Position numbers and translations under genes: made by a program | Source: Dehalobacterium sp040766325 | GTDB taxonomy: Bacteria > Bacillota > Dehalobacteriia > Dehalobacteriales > Dehalobacteriaceae | DNA: 64,000 nt | Reading direction: 5' to 3' | Assembly: GCA_040766325.1 (NCBI GenBank) | Contig: JAXGQR010000005.1 | Coordinates: 62,001-126,000 of the forward strand | Notes under the pieces: model-generated | What the model saw: the letters and a program-made list of their open reading frames with translations, nothing else | Database searches by the model: none | What the model was told of the DNA's origin: nothing | Shown: piece by piece, positions 44,952 to 54,382 of the stretch | Position numbering within the stretch: the stretch's first letter is position 1 | Layout of the letters: the number at the start of each line of letters is the position of its first letter

Positions 44952-45699
44952 TCACTTCCTTTGCTAAATCATGATAGACCTCAGCCCCTCGAGATTTGGG
45001 ATCATATAAAGCGATGGGTTTACCATGACTAGGCGCCTCGCTTAAACGTACATTGCGCGGCACAATTGTGGCGAAAACCTTACCCTTGAAATGATTTTTT
45101 ACCTCATCTACCACCTGAATTGCTAAATTGGTTCTGGCATCAAACATGGTTAATAAAACGCCGATGATATCTAAATGAGGGTTAAGATGCTTGCGCACCA
45201 GTTCAAAAGTATTCATTAATTGACCTAATCCCTCTAAAGCATAATACTCACATTGGATCGGAATTAAGATACTGTCTGCAGCCGTCAAAGCGTTTAAGGT
45301 TAATAAGCCCAAAGAGGGGGGACAGTCGATAATAATATAATCATATTGATCCTTAATATCCCGCAATGCTTTTTTTAACTTGCTTTCTCGGGAAATTGCC
45401 GATACTAATTCAATTTCTGCACCGGCCAGCTGGATTGTAGCAGGAACTAATTTTAAATTATCTAATTCCGTTTCGTAGGTGACTGCATCAATTGATACTC
45501 CGTTAATCAAAACATCATAGATACAATGTTCTGTTTCCTGCCGATTAATCCCCAAACCACTGGACGCATTTCCTTGAGGATCAATATCAATGAGAAGGAT
45601 CTTTTTACCTTCAATAGCCATGAAAGCAGCAAGATTAACTGCCGTCGTAGTTTTAGCAACACCACCTTTCTGATTTGCAATTGCAATGATTTTACCCAT
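44938..45699 (-). CDS. parA: Chromosome-partitioning ATPase ParA (Soj)
   Basis: The 253-residue ATPase has the deviant Walker A ANQKGGVAKTTT near its start, DIDPQGNASSGLG (switch I), and YIIIDCPPSLGLLTLNAL (Walker B). The start at 45699 follows GGTGGTGAAATC; ten further codons upstream are not conserved. It segregates origins with ParB and, in Bacillus, regulates DnaA. It forms an operon with parB. Confidence 0.97.
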   Translation of the reverse strand: MGKIIAIANQKGGVAKTTTAVNLAAFMAIEGKKILLIDIDPQGNASSGLGINRQETEHCIYDVLINGVSIDAVTYETELDNLKLVPATIQLAGAEIELVSAISRESKLKKALRDIKDQYDYIIIDCPPSLGLLTLNALTAADSILIPIQCEYYALEGLGQLMNTFELVRKHLNPHLDIIGVLLTMFDARTNLAIQVVDEVKNHFKGKVFATIVPRNVRLSEAPSHGKPIALYDPKSRGAEVYHDLAKEVIEIG

Positions 45700-45877
45700 G
45701 ATTTCACCACCGTATAAAATTAGCTGCATGTCTATACCGGAAACTTAGATTAATTTATCAGCTAAATCTTAAATTTTTGGCCGTTCCGGTCACAGCTCTG
45801 CTCTCTAAGATATCTTAATTCCACACTTCACGGAAACTATCCTGCCAAAAAGATAAATAATAAATTTAAAATAAAAA

Positions 45878-45916
45878 GTCCCTGGGCAAGAAGAAAATTC
45901 ATTCTCCACCAAGGAC
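45878..45916 (-). terminator. Terminator after rsmG
   Basis: GTCCTTGG pairs with CCAGGGAC on the minus strand (one G-U pair), followed by TTTTTATTTT. It lies 33 bases past the rsmG stop. Confidence 0.8.
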
Positions 45917-45948
45917 AAAGAAAGAGAGAAGGAAAAATATGTTTGCCT

Positions 45949-46668
45949 TTACAGAGGGCGCTTTTCTGGTATCCCGGCTTTTCGCGGATATTTTTCCGGA
46001 GTTTTTTTTATTTTTTGGATCATAACTAAGGATCGATCATCCCCTAATAAAGGAAGCTGATAAAAATGCTTTTCGATCAGCTTTCCCCCTAAGATATCCA
46101 GGCCGCTACTGCTGTTTTCTATCTCGCTATTAATATCCGGTCCTTTTAAGGCGAAAAAAACTCCCCCGATTTTTAAAAAGGGTAAGCAATACTCCAGTAA
46201 TACAGGAAGACTGGTTACAGCCCGGGCAAACACCAGAGAAAATTCTTCGCGATAGCCCATTTTGCGTCCAAATTCTTCTGCCCGACCATGGATTATTTCC
46301 ACCCTGTCTAATCCTAATTCTGACTGCACTGCGGTGAGAAAATGGCATCTTTTTGCCAAAGAATCCAGCAAAACAACATCAAGATCCGGCCGAAAAATCT
46401 TTAATGGTAAACCTGGAAACCCTGCACCGGTGCCAATATCAATTAATCGCTCCTTTGGTTTCAGTGAGATAAATTTTAGAACCATCAAAGAGTCTAAAAA
46501 ATGTTTGACAGCTACCTCTTTTTCCTCAGTAATCGCCGTTAAATTCATTTTACGATTCCAGTCTATCAGCAGATGATAATACCTTGCACATTGAGCTAAT
46601 TGCTCCTGAGTATAATCTATCTCCAACAGTTTTAACCCCTGAGATAGATAGCCGGTAAAATCACTCAC
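45949..46668 (-). CDS. rsmG: 16S rRNA m7G527 methyltransferase RsmG
   Basis: RsmG (GidB) methylates G527 of 16S rRNA, the position linked to streptomycin response. The 239-residue protein has VKHFLDSLMVL, the SAM-binding LIDIGTGAGFPGLPLKIF and RAEEF...FARAVTSLPVLLEYCLPFLK. It overlaps mnmG by eight bases and belongs to the mnmE-mnmG-rsmG operon. Confidence 0.96.
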   Translation of the reverse strand: MSDFTGYLSQGLKLLEIDYTQEQLAQCARYYHLLIDWNRKMNLTAITEEKEVAVKHFLDSLMVLKFISLKPKERLIDIGTGAGFPGLPLKIFRPDLDVVLLDSLAKRCHFLTAVQSELGLDRVEIIHGRAEEFGRKMGYREEFSLVFARAVTSLPVLLEYCLPFLKIGGVFFALKGPDINSEIENSSSGLDILGGKLIEKHFYQLPLLGDDRSLVMIQKIKKTPEKYPRKAGIPEKRPL

Positions 46669-48571
46669 TTTTTTCCTCCTCCTCGGTTTGAATATGTCTC
46701 CTTCTTTGTTGCTCCAAATAAATCAGCAGTACAGAGATATCGGCGGGAGAAACCCCCGATATCCTGGAAGCTTGACCGATAGAGGCGGGGCGAATTTTAT
46801 TCAGCTTTTGTTTCGCCTCCGTGCGCAATCCTTTGATTAAACTATAGTCGAGGTTTTCCGGCAATTGTTTCTGTTCCAACTTATTAAACCGCTTGACCTG
46901 CTCCATCTGTTTATTGATATAGCCTTGATATTTGACCTGAACTTCCACCTGCTCTTCTTCCTGATAGTTCAGAGTAAGATCCTCATCGGACAAGGAGGAA
47001 ATATCCTCGTAATTGATTTCCGGTCTTTTTAATAAATCATAGAGGGAGACGCCGGATTTAATAGCACTGGAAGCCCTTTTTTGTAAAAGTGCTGTTAATT
47101 TATTATTTTGTGGCGTTACTACATTTACTTTTAGTTTTTCTAAGGTCTCATTGATCTTTTCCCGTTTTTTACAAAAGTAGCGATATCGAAAATCATCAAC
47201 CAACCCTACTTCTCTTCCATATTCTGTAAGTCTTAAATCGGCATTATCTTGCCGCAAAAGCAAGCGATATTCTGCGCGGGAGGTGAGCATACGGTAAGGT
47301 TCATGAGTACCTTTGGTAATCAGATCGTCAATTAATACCCCGATATAGCCATCAGACCGGGTGAGAATTAAGGGGTCTTTTTCCCTGATCTTTAACACGG
47401 CGTTAATCCCGGCCATCAAACCTTGGGCTGCCGCCTCTTCATAGCCGGAGGTTCCGTTAATTTGCCCGGCCGTAAACAAACCTTCAATACACTTACTTTC
47501 TAAGGTCGCTTTCATCTGGGTCGGATCAATACAATCATATTCAATGGCATAACCCGGCCGCATGATTTCTACATGTTCCAGCCCTTTAATCGTTCTCAAA
47601 AAGGCAAATTGCACTTCTTCCGGTAAACTACTGGACATACCCTGGACATAATATTCATAGGTATTCATTCCTTCCGGTTCCAAAAAGAGCTGATGGGCTG
47701 TTTTATCAGGAAATTTAACCACCTTGTCTTCCAAGGAAGGGCAATAGCGCGCGCCAACACCCTCAATGACACCACTGTATAAGGGAGAACGATGTAAATT
47801 ATCCCGCACCACCTGATGAGTTAATTCATTAGTATAAGTCAACCAGCAAGGAATATTAGGACGGTCAAACTTATCCGTCAAAAAGGAAAAGGCTAATGGC
47901 CCGTCATCACCGGGTTGTTTCTCAGTTTTGGAAAAATCGATGGAACGATAATCCACCCGAGCCGGTGTTCCTGTTTTAAACCTTCTAATGTCATATCCAT
48001 TTTCTTTAATACTATCGACTAGGGACATAGAAGCATATTGTCCGTTGGTACCCCCCGGGAAATGCACGTCACCAATGATAATCTTACCGCGCAAATAGGT
48101 ACCTGTAGTTAAAATAACAGCCTTACCCAAAAATTTTGCGCCTGTTTTGGTGACTACACCAACGACCTTGTAGTTTTCTACTAATATTTTATCTACTATT
48201 GCTTGTTTGACATCTAAATTTTCCTGGGATTGTACCGTCTTGGTCATTTCCTGTTGATACAATTTTTTATCAACCTGCGCTCTTAAAGCATGCACCGCCG
48301 GTCCTTTGCCCGTATTTAAGAGCCTGATTTGAATATGAGTTTTATCAATGTTGATGCCCATTTGCCCACCCATAGCATCAATTTCACGTACCAAATGACC
48401 CTTTGCAGGACCTCCGATAGATGGATTACAAGGAGTTAAGGCAATGTTCTCCATATTTAAAGTAAATAATAAAGTTTTACATTTCATGCGTGCTGCCGCT
48501 AACGCCGCCTCACATCCGGCATGACCGGCGCCAACAACAATTACATCATATTCTCCTGCTAAATAATACAT
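46661..48571 (-). CDS. mnmG: tRNA uridine-34 modification enzyme MnmG (GidA)
   Basis: MnmG with MnmE makes the cmnm5 modification at the wobble uridine. The 636-residue flavoprotein has the FAD site VIVVGAGHAGCEAALAAAR, NPSIGGPAKGHLVREIDA, the cysteine-containing FPGGTNGQYASMS-type loop and the C-terminal helical domain (ASRISGVSPADISVLLIYLEQ). It is ten bases after mnmE and overlaps rsmG. Confidence 0.97.
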   Translation of the reverse strand: MYYLAGEYDVIVVGAGHAGCEAALAAARMKCKTLLFTLNMENIALTPCNPSIGGPAKGHLVREIDAMGGQMGINIDKTHIQIRLLNTGKGPAVHALRAQVDKKLYQQEMTKTVQSQENLDVKQAIVDKILVENYKVVGVVTKTGAKFLGKAVILTTGTYLRGKIIIGDVHFPGGTNGQYASMSLVDSIKENGYDIRRFKTGTPARVDYRSIDFSKTEKQPGDDGPLAFSFLTDKFDRPNIPCWLTYTNELTHQVVRDNLHRSPLYSGVIEGVGARYCPSLEDKVVKFPDKTAHQLFLEPEGMNTYEYYVQGMSSSLPEEVQFAFLRTIKGLEHVEIMRPGYAIEYDCIDPTQMKATLESKCIEGLFTAGQINGTSGYEEAAAQGLMAGINAVLKIREKDPLILTRSDGYIGVLIDDLITKGTHEPYRMLTSRAEYRLLLRQDNADLRLTEYGREVGLVDDFRYRYFCKKREKINETLEKLKVNVVTPQNNKLTALLQKRASSAIKSGVSLYDLLKRPEINYEDISSLSDEDLTLNYQEEEQVEVQVKYQGYINKQMEQVKRFNKLEQKQLPENLDYSLIKGLRTEAKQKLNKIRPASIGQASRISGVSPADISVLLIYLEQQRRRHIQTEEEEKSE

Positions 48572-48580
48572 GTTTCCCCC

Positions 48581-49972
48581 CTATTTCCCGATACAAAAAT
48601 CACTGAAAATTCGATCAAGTAAATCTTCACTTACCGCGTCCCCCGATAGCTCACCCAAGGTTTCCCAGGCTTCCTTTAAATCAATAGAAAGAAAATCTAA
48701 GGTCATTTTAGCTTCTACTCCTCTTAAAACTTCCTGAAGACTCCCACGCGCCCGAACCAGTACATCACGATGGCGCACATTAGTAATAATCAAATCTCGT
48801 CCCGGTTTGATCTCACCCTGAAGCACCATTGATACAATTAACTTTTCCAATTGTTCCAGACCAATTTCATCTTTTGCTGAGATAAAAAGACATGGCAGGG
48901 GGGCCGCAAATTCTTCAATTTCCCCCCGCTTTTGCTCATCATTCTCCACATCAATCTTATTAACTAAGACAATAGCCTGTTTATCTTTAATATCGGCTAG
49001 TATCATTTTGTCTTCTTCTGTCATACCTACAGATATATCCAAAACAAATAAAATTAAATCTGCCTTTTTGATCATTTTTCTTGATCTCTCGACACCAATG
49101 CTTTCCACAAGATCATTTGTTTTTCTGATACCTGCAGTATCAATAATTTTTAAGGAAATACCCCCAATGGTTAGATATTCCTCAATGGTATCTCGCGTTG
49201 TTCCCGGTACATCGGTAACAATCGAACGATTTTCTTTTAACAGGGCATTTAATAAGCTGGATTTTCCTACATTTGTGCGTCCAACGATGGTCGTTAAAAT
49301 ACCTTCGCGGAGCAACTTTCCTTGCTTAAAGGAGGCAATTAGCTTTTCGATTTGTTCGATAAGTAGATGCACTGTATTTTGTATTCTTTCATAGGTTACA
49401 TCTTCAATATCTTCTTCCGGAAAATCAATGGCCGCTTCAATGGCAGCCAATAAACCTAAAATCTCATGTCTGATGCGGAATATTTCCCCCGATAATTTTC
49501 CTTCCAACTGACTTACGGCGCTATTTAAACCTTGCTTCGACTTGGCTCTAATCACGTCAATAATAGCCTCTGCCTGAGTTAAATCGATTCTACCATTTAA
49601 AAAAGCCAGTTTTGAGAATTCTCCCGGCTCAGCCATACGGGCTCCGGCCTCTAAAACCCTTTCAAAAGTAGCCTGAAGAGGCATTAAACCACCGTGACAA
49701 TTAATCTCAACTACATCTTCTCCGGTAAAAGATTTCGGTCCTCGCATAATAGAAACTAATACTTCATCGATAACTTCCCGATTTTTATCTAAAATATTTC
49801 CTAAGTGCATGGTAAAACCAGGTACCTGAGACATATCCTTATTATTTTTACTTTGAAAAATTTCCTTTAAGATAGCAAGTGCATTTTCACCACTGATACG
49901 AATGATTCCGATGCCGGCTTCTCCAAAAGAAGTAGATATGGCAGCAATAGTATCATTTATCATTATTTTCAC
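48581..49972 (-). CDS. mnmE: tRNA modification GTPase MnmE
   Basis: The 463-residue GTPase partners MnmG. It has the folate-binding N-terminal domain (MINDTIAAISTSFGEAGIGIIRISG), G1 GRTNVGKSS, G2/G3 VTDVPGTTRDTIEEY and DTAG, G4 NKID, and the terminal CIGK (460-463) whose Cys is characteristic. Genes yidC-jag-mnmE-mnmG-rsmG read together. The frame is intact. Confidence 0.97.
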   Translation of the reverse strand: MKIMINDTIAAISTSFGEAGIGIIRISGENALAILKEIFQSKNNKDMSQVPGFTMHLGNILDKNREVIDEVLVSIMRGPKSFTGEDVVEINCHGGLMPLQATFERVLEAGARMAEPGEFSKLAFLNGRIDLTQAEAIIDVIRAKSKQGLNSAVSQLEGKLSGEIFRIRHEILGLLAAIEAAIDFPEEDIEDVTYERIQNTVHLLIEQIEKLIASFKQGKLLREGILTTIVGRTNVGKSSLLNALLKENRSIVTDVPGTTRDTIEEYLTIGGISLKIIDTAGIRKTNDLVESIGVERSRKMIKKADLILFVLDISVGMTEEDKMILADIKDKQAIVLVNKIDVENDEQKRGEIEEFAAPLPCLFISAKDEIGLEQLEKLIVSMVLQGEIKPGRDLIITNVRHRDVLVRARGSLQEVLRGVEAKMTLDFLSIDLKEAWETLGELSGDAVSEDLLDRIFSDFCIGK

Positions 49973-50036
49973 CTCGGAAAAGTTTTAGAAAAACCCAGCA
50001 ATTAATATTACTGGGTTAAGATGCAGATTAGTTTTC

Positions 50037-50843
50037 TTATGACTTTGACTTTTTAGTAATTACCACCTTGCGATGAGGCTCTTCACCCTCACTAAAGGTG
50101 CGTACTTTAGTATCATTTTGGAGCGCTGTATGAATAATCCTTCTCTCATGAGGATTCATAGGTTCAAGAACGATATTATGCCCGGTCTTTTTTACCTTTT
50201 CCGATAATCTTAAAGCCAAATTGATTAAAGTTTGCTCTCTACGTTCACGATACCCTTCTACATCAAGGATAATACGAAACCTTTGTCCAAATTTTTTACC
50301 GACAACTAAATTAGTTAAATATTGAAGGGAATCTAGCGTTTCGCCTCTGCGTCCGATTAATATTCCTAAATTATTGCCTTGAAAGGAAAGGTTAATAAAA
50401 TCATCTTTCTTAGAAACATCAGTTTGTACTTCTATGCCAAGTTTATCAAAAATGTTTTCTAAAAAACATATCGCTGCTGTCTCCGGAGATTCATCACCGT
50501 TTTGGTCATTATTTTGATGATGATCATTATTAGGTCGCATAACCGGTTCACTATGATTGTTTTTAATGTTTCTCATGTCATCAGTATTATTTTCCGGATT
50601 ATCTTTAATTTCATCCTTTAAGTCAAAGCTGCTTTCATCCAAAGAAAAAGACGATAATTTATTTTCTGCACTAATATAAGTCAATTTAATTTTGGCATCT
50701 TTTGCGCCAAAGATACCAAAAATTCCTTTGGAAGGTGCATCAATGATTTCAATTTCAATTTCTTCACGATCACAATTTAGTTCTTTTAAACCTTTTTCTA
50801 TGGCTTCATCAATAGTTTTCCCACAAACTTCTATTGATTTCAT
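50037..50843 (-). CDS. jag: RNA-binding protein Jag/KhpB
   Basis: The 268-residue protein has the N-terminal Jag domain (KSIEVCGKTIDEAIEKGLKELN...IEIIDAPSKGIFGIFG), an Asn/Asp/His-rich linker (about 85-120), a KH domain (LIGRRGETLDSLQYLTNLVV) and a C-terminal R3H domain (EPMNPHERRIIHTALQ). It regulates cell division and elongation genes in other Firmicutes. It overlaps yidC by four bases. Confidence 0.95.
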   Translation of the reverse strand: MKSIEVCGKTIDEAIEKGLKELNCDREEIEIEIIDAPSKGIFGIFGAKDAKIKLTYISAENKLSSFSLDESSFDLKDEIKDNPENNTDDMRNIKNNHSEPVMRPNNDHHQNNDQNGDESPETAAICFLENIFDKLGIEVQTDVSKKDDFINLSFQGNNLGILIGRRGETLDSLQYLTNLVVGKKFGQRFRIILDVEGYRERREQTLINLALRLSEKVKKTGHNIVLEPMNPHERRIIHTALQNDTKVRTFSEGEEPHRKVVITKKSKS

Positions 50844-51547
50844 TTCTTTTCACTCTCCTTTACCGGTAAATCTTTTTTCTTCTTACCCTTTGTAGGCAGT
50901 TCTACCGGCGTAGGTTTTATTCCTCGGTTAATGATAACTTGTTGAATTGATCCAACCACACTAAAGGAAATCCAATAAAGCGCGAGTCCAGCGGGAAAAG
51001 ATCTAGTCATCCAGCCAAATAAAATCGGCATGGCATAAAGCAAAGTTTTTTGTGTAGGATCAGTGGCATTAGGTGAGGTCATATATTGTTGCAAAAATGT
51101 TGATAACCCTACAAAAATAGGAAGAATAAAACCGGATGGATCTGGTATACTTAAATCACTGATCCAAAAAAAATTATAATGTTCCGGAGTAGAGGGTTGG
51201 AATGTCTGCAACCCGCGAAATAATGCGATTAAAATGGGAAATTGAATCAGCAAAGGAAGACAACCGGCCATGGGATTTACCCCATATTCCTGGTATATCT
51301 TCATCATTTCTTCTTGTTTTTTCTGAGGATTATCTTTATATTTTTTATCTAGTTCCTTGACAATAGGTTGTATTTGCTGCATCGACTTCATTGATTTCAT
51401 TTGCTTATGAGTTAAAGGATGAAGCAATAATTTAATTATAATGGTCAAAATAAAAATGGCCAAAGCATAGCTGGGTATTTTAGCAAGCACCGTCAATTGA
51501 TAAAGCCACTCTAAAGAATCTGTCACAAATCCGATTAATGTACCCAA
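50840..51547 (-). CDS. yidC: Membrane protein insertase YidC (SpoIIIJ type)
   Basis: The 235-residue insertase has five expected membrane segments and the core PSYALAIFILTIIIKLLLHPLTHKQMKSMKSMQ with the conserved hydrophilic-groove basic region, then NPMAGCLPLLIQFPILIALFRGL and FPAGLALYWISFSVVGSIQQ. No lipobox cysteine is present at its N-terminus, unlike Bacillus SpoIIIJ; this is common in Clostridia. It ends with a lysine-rich tail. Confidence 0.95.
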   Translation of the reverse strand: MGTLIGFVTDSLEWLYQLTVLAKIPSYALAIFILTIIIKLLLHPLTHKQMKSMKSMQQIQPIVKELDKKYKDNPQKKQEEMMKIYQEYGVNPMAGCLPLLIQFPILIALFRGLQTFQPSTPEHYNFFWISDLSIPDPSGFILPIFVGLSTFLQQYMTSPNATDPTQKTLLYAMPILFGWMTRSFPAGLALYWISFSVVGSIQQVIINRGIKPTPVELPTKGKKKKDLPVKESEKK

Positions 51548-51574
51548 ATTTGCAGATTCACCTCCTACATAATT

Positions 51575-51781
51575 TTAGGCTGGATCATAGCCGCCCGGAT
51601 GCCAAGGATGACATTTGCTTATCCTCTTTAAACCTCTCCAAACACCCTTTAATAAACCGTATTTTTTTAACGCATCAATCCAATATTGGGAGCAGGACGG
51701 ATAAAAGCGGCATCTTCCAGGTAAAATTGGAGACAAGCATTTTTGATATATTCTAATAAAAAAAATCAACAATCGGCTCAT
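51575..51781 (-). CDS. yidD: Membrane protein insertion factor YidD
   Basis: The 68-residue protein matches YidD throughout: IRIYQKCLSPILPGRCRFYPSCSQYWIDALKKYGLLKGVWRGLKRISKCHPWHPGGYDP, with the three conserved cysteines. It sits between rnpA (one base away) and yidC in the standard order. Confidence 0.97.
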   Translation of the reverse strand: MSRLLIFFIRIYQKCLSPILPGRCRFYPSCSQYWIDALKKYGLLKGVWRGLKRISKCHPWHPGGYDPA

Positions 51782-51782
51782 T

Positions 51783-52115
51783 TTATGTCCTCATTCTCTG
51801 GATTAAATCTAAAACCTTTTTCTCCAGTTTCTGATAAGAAGCATCCTTACTTCTTACCCGGACGACAAAGATGTAATCATATCCATTTATAAAGAGATTC
51901 GCATTTAAACGACAAATTTCCCTTAGTTTTCTCTTAACACGATTTCTCACGACAGCTTTTCCGACTTTTTTTGACACAGAAAAGCCTATGCGGTATGTAT
52001 CTTTCTTGTTTTTACGATAATACAGAACTAAATAAGGGTTAACAAGTGATTTACCTTTCGAATATGTCAGGCGAAAATCTTTTGGGCTTTTTAACCGATA
52101 TACTTTTTTCATCAA
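51783..52115 (-). CDS. rnpA: Ribonuclease P protein component
   Basis: The 110-residue basic protein joins the RNase P RNA to mature tRNA 5' ends. It has KSPKDFRLTYSKGKS, VGFSVSKKVGKAVVRNRVKRKLRE (here IGFSVSKKVGKAVVRNRVKRKLRE), the RNR signature. It follows rpmH. Confidence 0.97.
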   Translation of the reverse strand: MMKKVYRLKSPKDFRLTYSKGKSLVNPYLVLYYRKNKKDTYRIGFSVSKKVGKAVVRNRVKRKLREICRLNANLFINGYDYIFVVRVRSKDASYQKLEKKVLDLIQRMRT

Positions 52116-52256
52116 AAGGAGAGCCCCCTAAACGACTACTCAACTATATTATAACTATCCTTAAATAATTATAATCATTTTTGCCCGACTAAAATAGAAA
52201 TATTTCTCAAGAAAATTAGGCAAAATTCCTTCTACAAAAATAATCAAATAAGGGAA

Positions 52257-52275
52257 AAGGCCGTTTATCGGCCTT
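52257..52275 (-). terminator. Hairpin overlapping the rpmH stop
   Basis: AAGGCCG and CGGCCTT form a 7-bp stem with a five-base loop, followed by TTCCC on the minus strand. It overlaps the rpmH stop codon. It may lower read-through from rpmH, which is needed in excess, into rnpA. Confidence 0.6.
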
Positions 52276-52408
52276 ATGCAGACAATCTCTTTCTTCCTTT
52301 AGCACGTCGTCTCTTTAAAACATTACGACCGTTTTTATCACTCATTCTCTTTAAAAAACCATGAACTCTTTGATGTCTTTTTCTTTTCGGTTGATAAGTC
52401 CTCTTCAT
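52274..52408 (-). CDS. rpmH: 50S ribosomal protein L34
   Basis: This 44-residue basic protein reads MKRTYQPKRKRHQRVHGF and continues to GRNVLKRRRAKGRKRLSA, the full L34 sequence type. GAAGGAGGG precedes the start. It is the first gene of the leftward origin operon. Confidence 0.97.
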   Translation of the reverse strand: MKRTYQPKRKRHQRVHGFLKRMSDKNGRNVLKRRRAKGRKRLSA

Positions 52409-52473
52409 AATTAAGAAACCCTCCTTCATCTATAACTTAAAAATCATGCCTTCCAGTAAGCATTAGCACTAGA

Positions 52474-52502
52474 ATTATATCTTAACGCTCTAAAACTGTC
52501 AA
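52474..52502 (-). promoter_or_regulatory. Consensus promoter of the rpmH operon
   Basis: On the minus strand TTGACA, a 17-base spacer and TATAAT, both perfect. It lies about 65 bases before rpmH and would drive rpmH-rnpA-yidD and perhaps the following genes. Confidence 0.93.
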
Positions 52503-52560
52503 GGAATAGAAAAAATATCACCTGCACATTGGGGATAACTTATTTTTTACCTGTTGAATT

Positions 52561-52657
52561 TGTGGATATTTTTTGCTATCATTGATATTAAATAACATAT
52601 ACATATTAAATGATCATTTATCCACCGTATTGATTTTGTGCGCATCTTTGTGGATAT
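52561..52657. other. oriC: oriC part 1: DnaA-box cluster upstream of dnaA
   Basis: DnaA-box-like sites at 52561-52569 (TGTGGATAT), 52618-52626 (TTATCCACC) and 52649-52657 (TGTGGATAT), each one base off TTATCCACA in either orientation, in AT-rich DNA between rpmH and dnaA. This is the place of the incAB-type boxes in Bacillus. Confidence 0.8.
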
Positions 52658-52773
52658 TTTTTTGTCCCCATAATTTATCACCTATTTAAATTCGTAATTT
52701 CCTCTCTTAATTTCCATTCATCACACAATAATTAAACAGGTAAACAGCGTTTTTTGTTTTTAAGGAGGCTACC

Positions 52774-54141
52774 ATGCTTACACAACTAAGAGAAGATTGG
52801 CAAAAAACTTTAGACATTTTAAAAACAGAATTAAATGAAGCCAGCTTTGATACCTGGTTAAAAAAAACCCAAGTTGTCACCAAATATGATCAGACTTTTG
52901 TCATTGCGGTTCCCAATGGTTTTGCTAAGGATTGGTTAGAATCTCATTACTCCAGCCTGATTAAAAACACCTTGCAGCTCGTTACGGCGGAAGAAGTGGA
53001 TATTGAATTTGTTCTGCCCCAGGCCAATGGAGAAATTAACTATTTAACGCCCCATTCTAAAGAAAAAAATCAAGAAATAAATGCCATAAAAAATCCCCCT
53101 GCCATGAATGGGCATAGTTTTCATTTTAACCCCAAATATACCTTCGATTCTTTTGTGATCGGCAACAGCAATCGCTTCGCCCATGCAGCATCCTTGGCGG
53201 TAGCGGAAGCTCCTGCTCAAGCATACAATCCATTATTTATTTATGGTGGCGTAGGTTTGGGGAAAACTCACCTGATGCATGCCATCGGCCAATATGTGCG
53301 TCTCCATAATCCGCTGACCAAAGTAGTTTATGTTTCTTCAGAAACATTTACTAACGAATTGATTAATTCCATCAGAGAAAATAAGACCGTTCAATTTCGA
53401 AATAAATACCGTAATATGGACGTTTTATTAATAGATGATATTCAATTTTTAGCCGGTAAAGAAAGTACCCAAGAAGAATTTTTCCATACCTTCAATACTC
53501 TCCATGAGGCTAATAAGCAAATTATTATCAGTAGTGACCGTCCACCAAAGGAAATCCCTACTTTAGAGGACAGGCTGCGCTCTCGTTTTGAATGGGGACT
53601 GATTACCGACATTCAACCCCCCGACTTAGAAACCAGAATCGCAATTTTGCGTAAAAAAGCACATGCCGATCACATCGAAGTACCTAATGATGTGATGGTC
53701 TACATTGCCAATAAAATTCAATCTAATATTAGAGAATTAGAAGGTGCCTTAATCAGGGTTATCGCTTACTCTTCCTTGACCGGGAAAGAAGTAACCCCGG
53801 AATTGGTACAAGAATCTTTAAAAGATATTCTTCCGGAGAATAAGCAAAAAACTATGTCCATCGAATTAATTCAGCAGGCAGTAGCAGAACATTATCGCCT
53901 TAAAGTCGATGATTTTAAAGCAAAAAAAATAACGCGCAGCATTGCTTTTCCGCGACAAATTGCCATGTATCTATCCCGTGAATTAACAGATGCTTCTTTA
54001 CCTAAAATAGGAGAAGAGTTTGGGGGAAGAGATCATACCACCGTGCTTCATGCCCATGACAAGATTACCAAAGAACGAGCTCAAGATATTAATTTAGATC
54101 GAACAATTTCAGATATAATAACCCATCTACAGAATATTTAG
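52774..54141 (+). CDS. dnaA: Replication initiator DnaA
   Basis: DnaA binds and opens oriC. The 455-residue protein has domain I (residues 1-85, WQKTLDILKTELNEASFDTWL), a short linker, the AAA+ domain with Walker A GGVGLGKTH (158-166) and Walker B VLLIDDIQFLAGK, and the DNA-binding domain with the signature GGRDHTTVLHAHDKI. AAGGAGG precedes ATG 52774. The frame is intact. Confidence 0.98.
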   Translation: MLTQLREDWQKTLDILKTELNEASFDTWLKKTQVVTKYDQTFVIAVPNGFAKDWLESHYSSLIKNTLQLVTAEEVDIEFVLPQANGEINYLTPHSKEKNQEINAIKNPPAMNGHSFHFNPKYTFDSFVIGNSNRFAHAASLAVAEAPAQAYNPLFIYGGVGLGKTHLMHAIGQYVRLHNPLTKVVYVSSETFTNELINSIRENKTVQFRNKYRNMDVLLIDDIQFLAGKESTQEEFFHTFNTLHEANKQIIISSDRPPKEIPTLEDRLRSRFEWGLITDIQPPDLETRIAILRKKAHADHIEVPNDVMVYIANKIQSNIRELEGALIRVIAYSSLTGKEVTPELVQESLKDILPENKQKTMSIELIQQAVAEHYRLKVDDFKAKKITRSIAFPRQIAMYLSRELTDASLPKIGEEFGGRDHTTVLHAHDKITKERAQDINLDRTISDIITHLQNI

Positions 54142-54164
54142 CTGGGGATAGTACTAGAATAACC

Positions 54165-54382
54165 TGTGTATAATTGCACTAATTTATAAAATTTTATTTT
54201 TCCTGTGGATATGTGGATAAATACGTGCAGTTTATGCACAATTTTTCAACATGAATTAATCTTACCACTACAAGAAATAATGCATATATTCACATATTCA
54301 CTGTCCTTATTACTATTAATACTAGTTAATTGACAAATAATTATATAAATGAAGATTGGATTATTCTTAAGGAGGCTCGATT
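54165..54382. other. oriC: oriC part 2: DnaA boxes and AT-rich unwinding region
   Basis: Between dnaA and dnaN lie boxes TGTGTATAA (54165-54173), TGTGGATAT (54204-54212), a perfect TGTGGATAA (54212-54220) and TTATGCACA (54232-54240), followed by an AT-rich tract up to the dnaN ribosome site (54370). This is the expected unwinding element, with TACTA/TAGT-type triplets near 54310-54330 that could be DnaA-trio sites. Confidence 0.85.
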
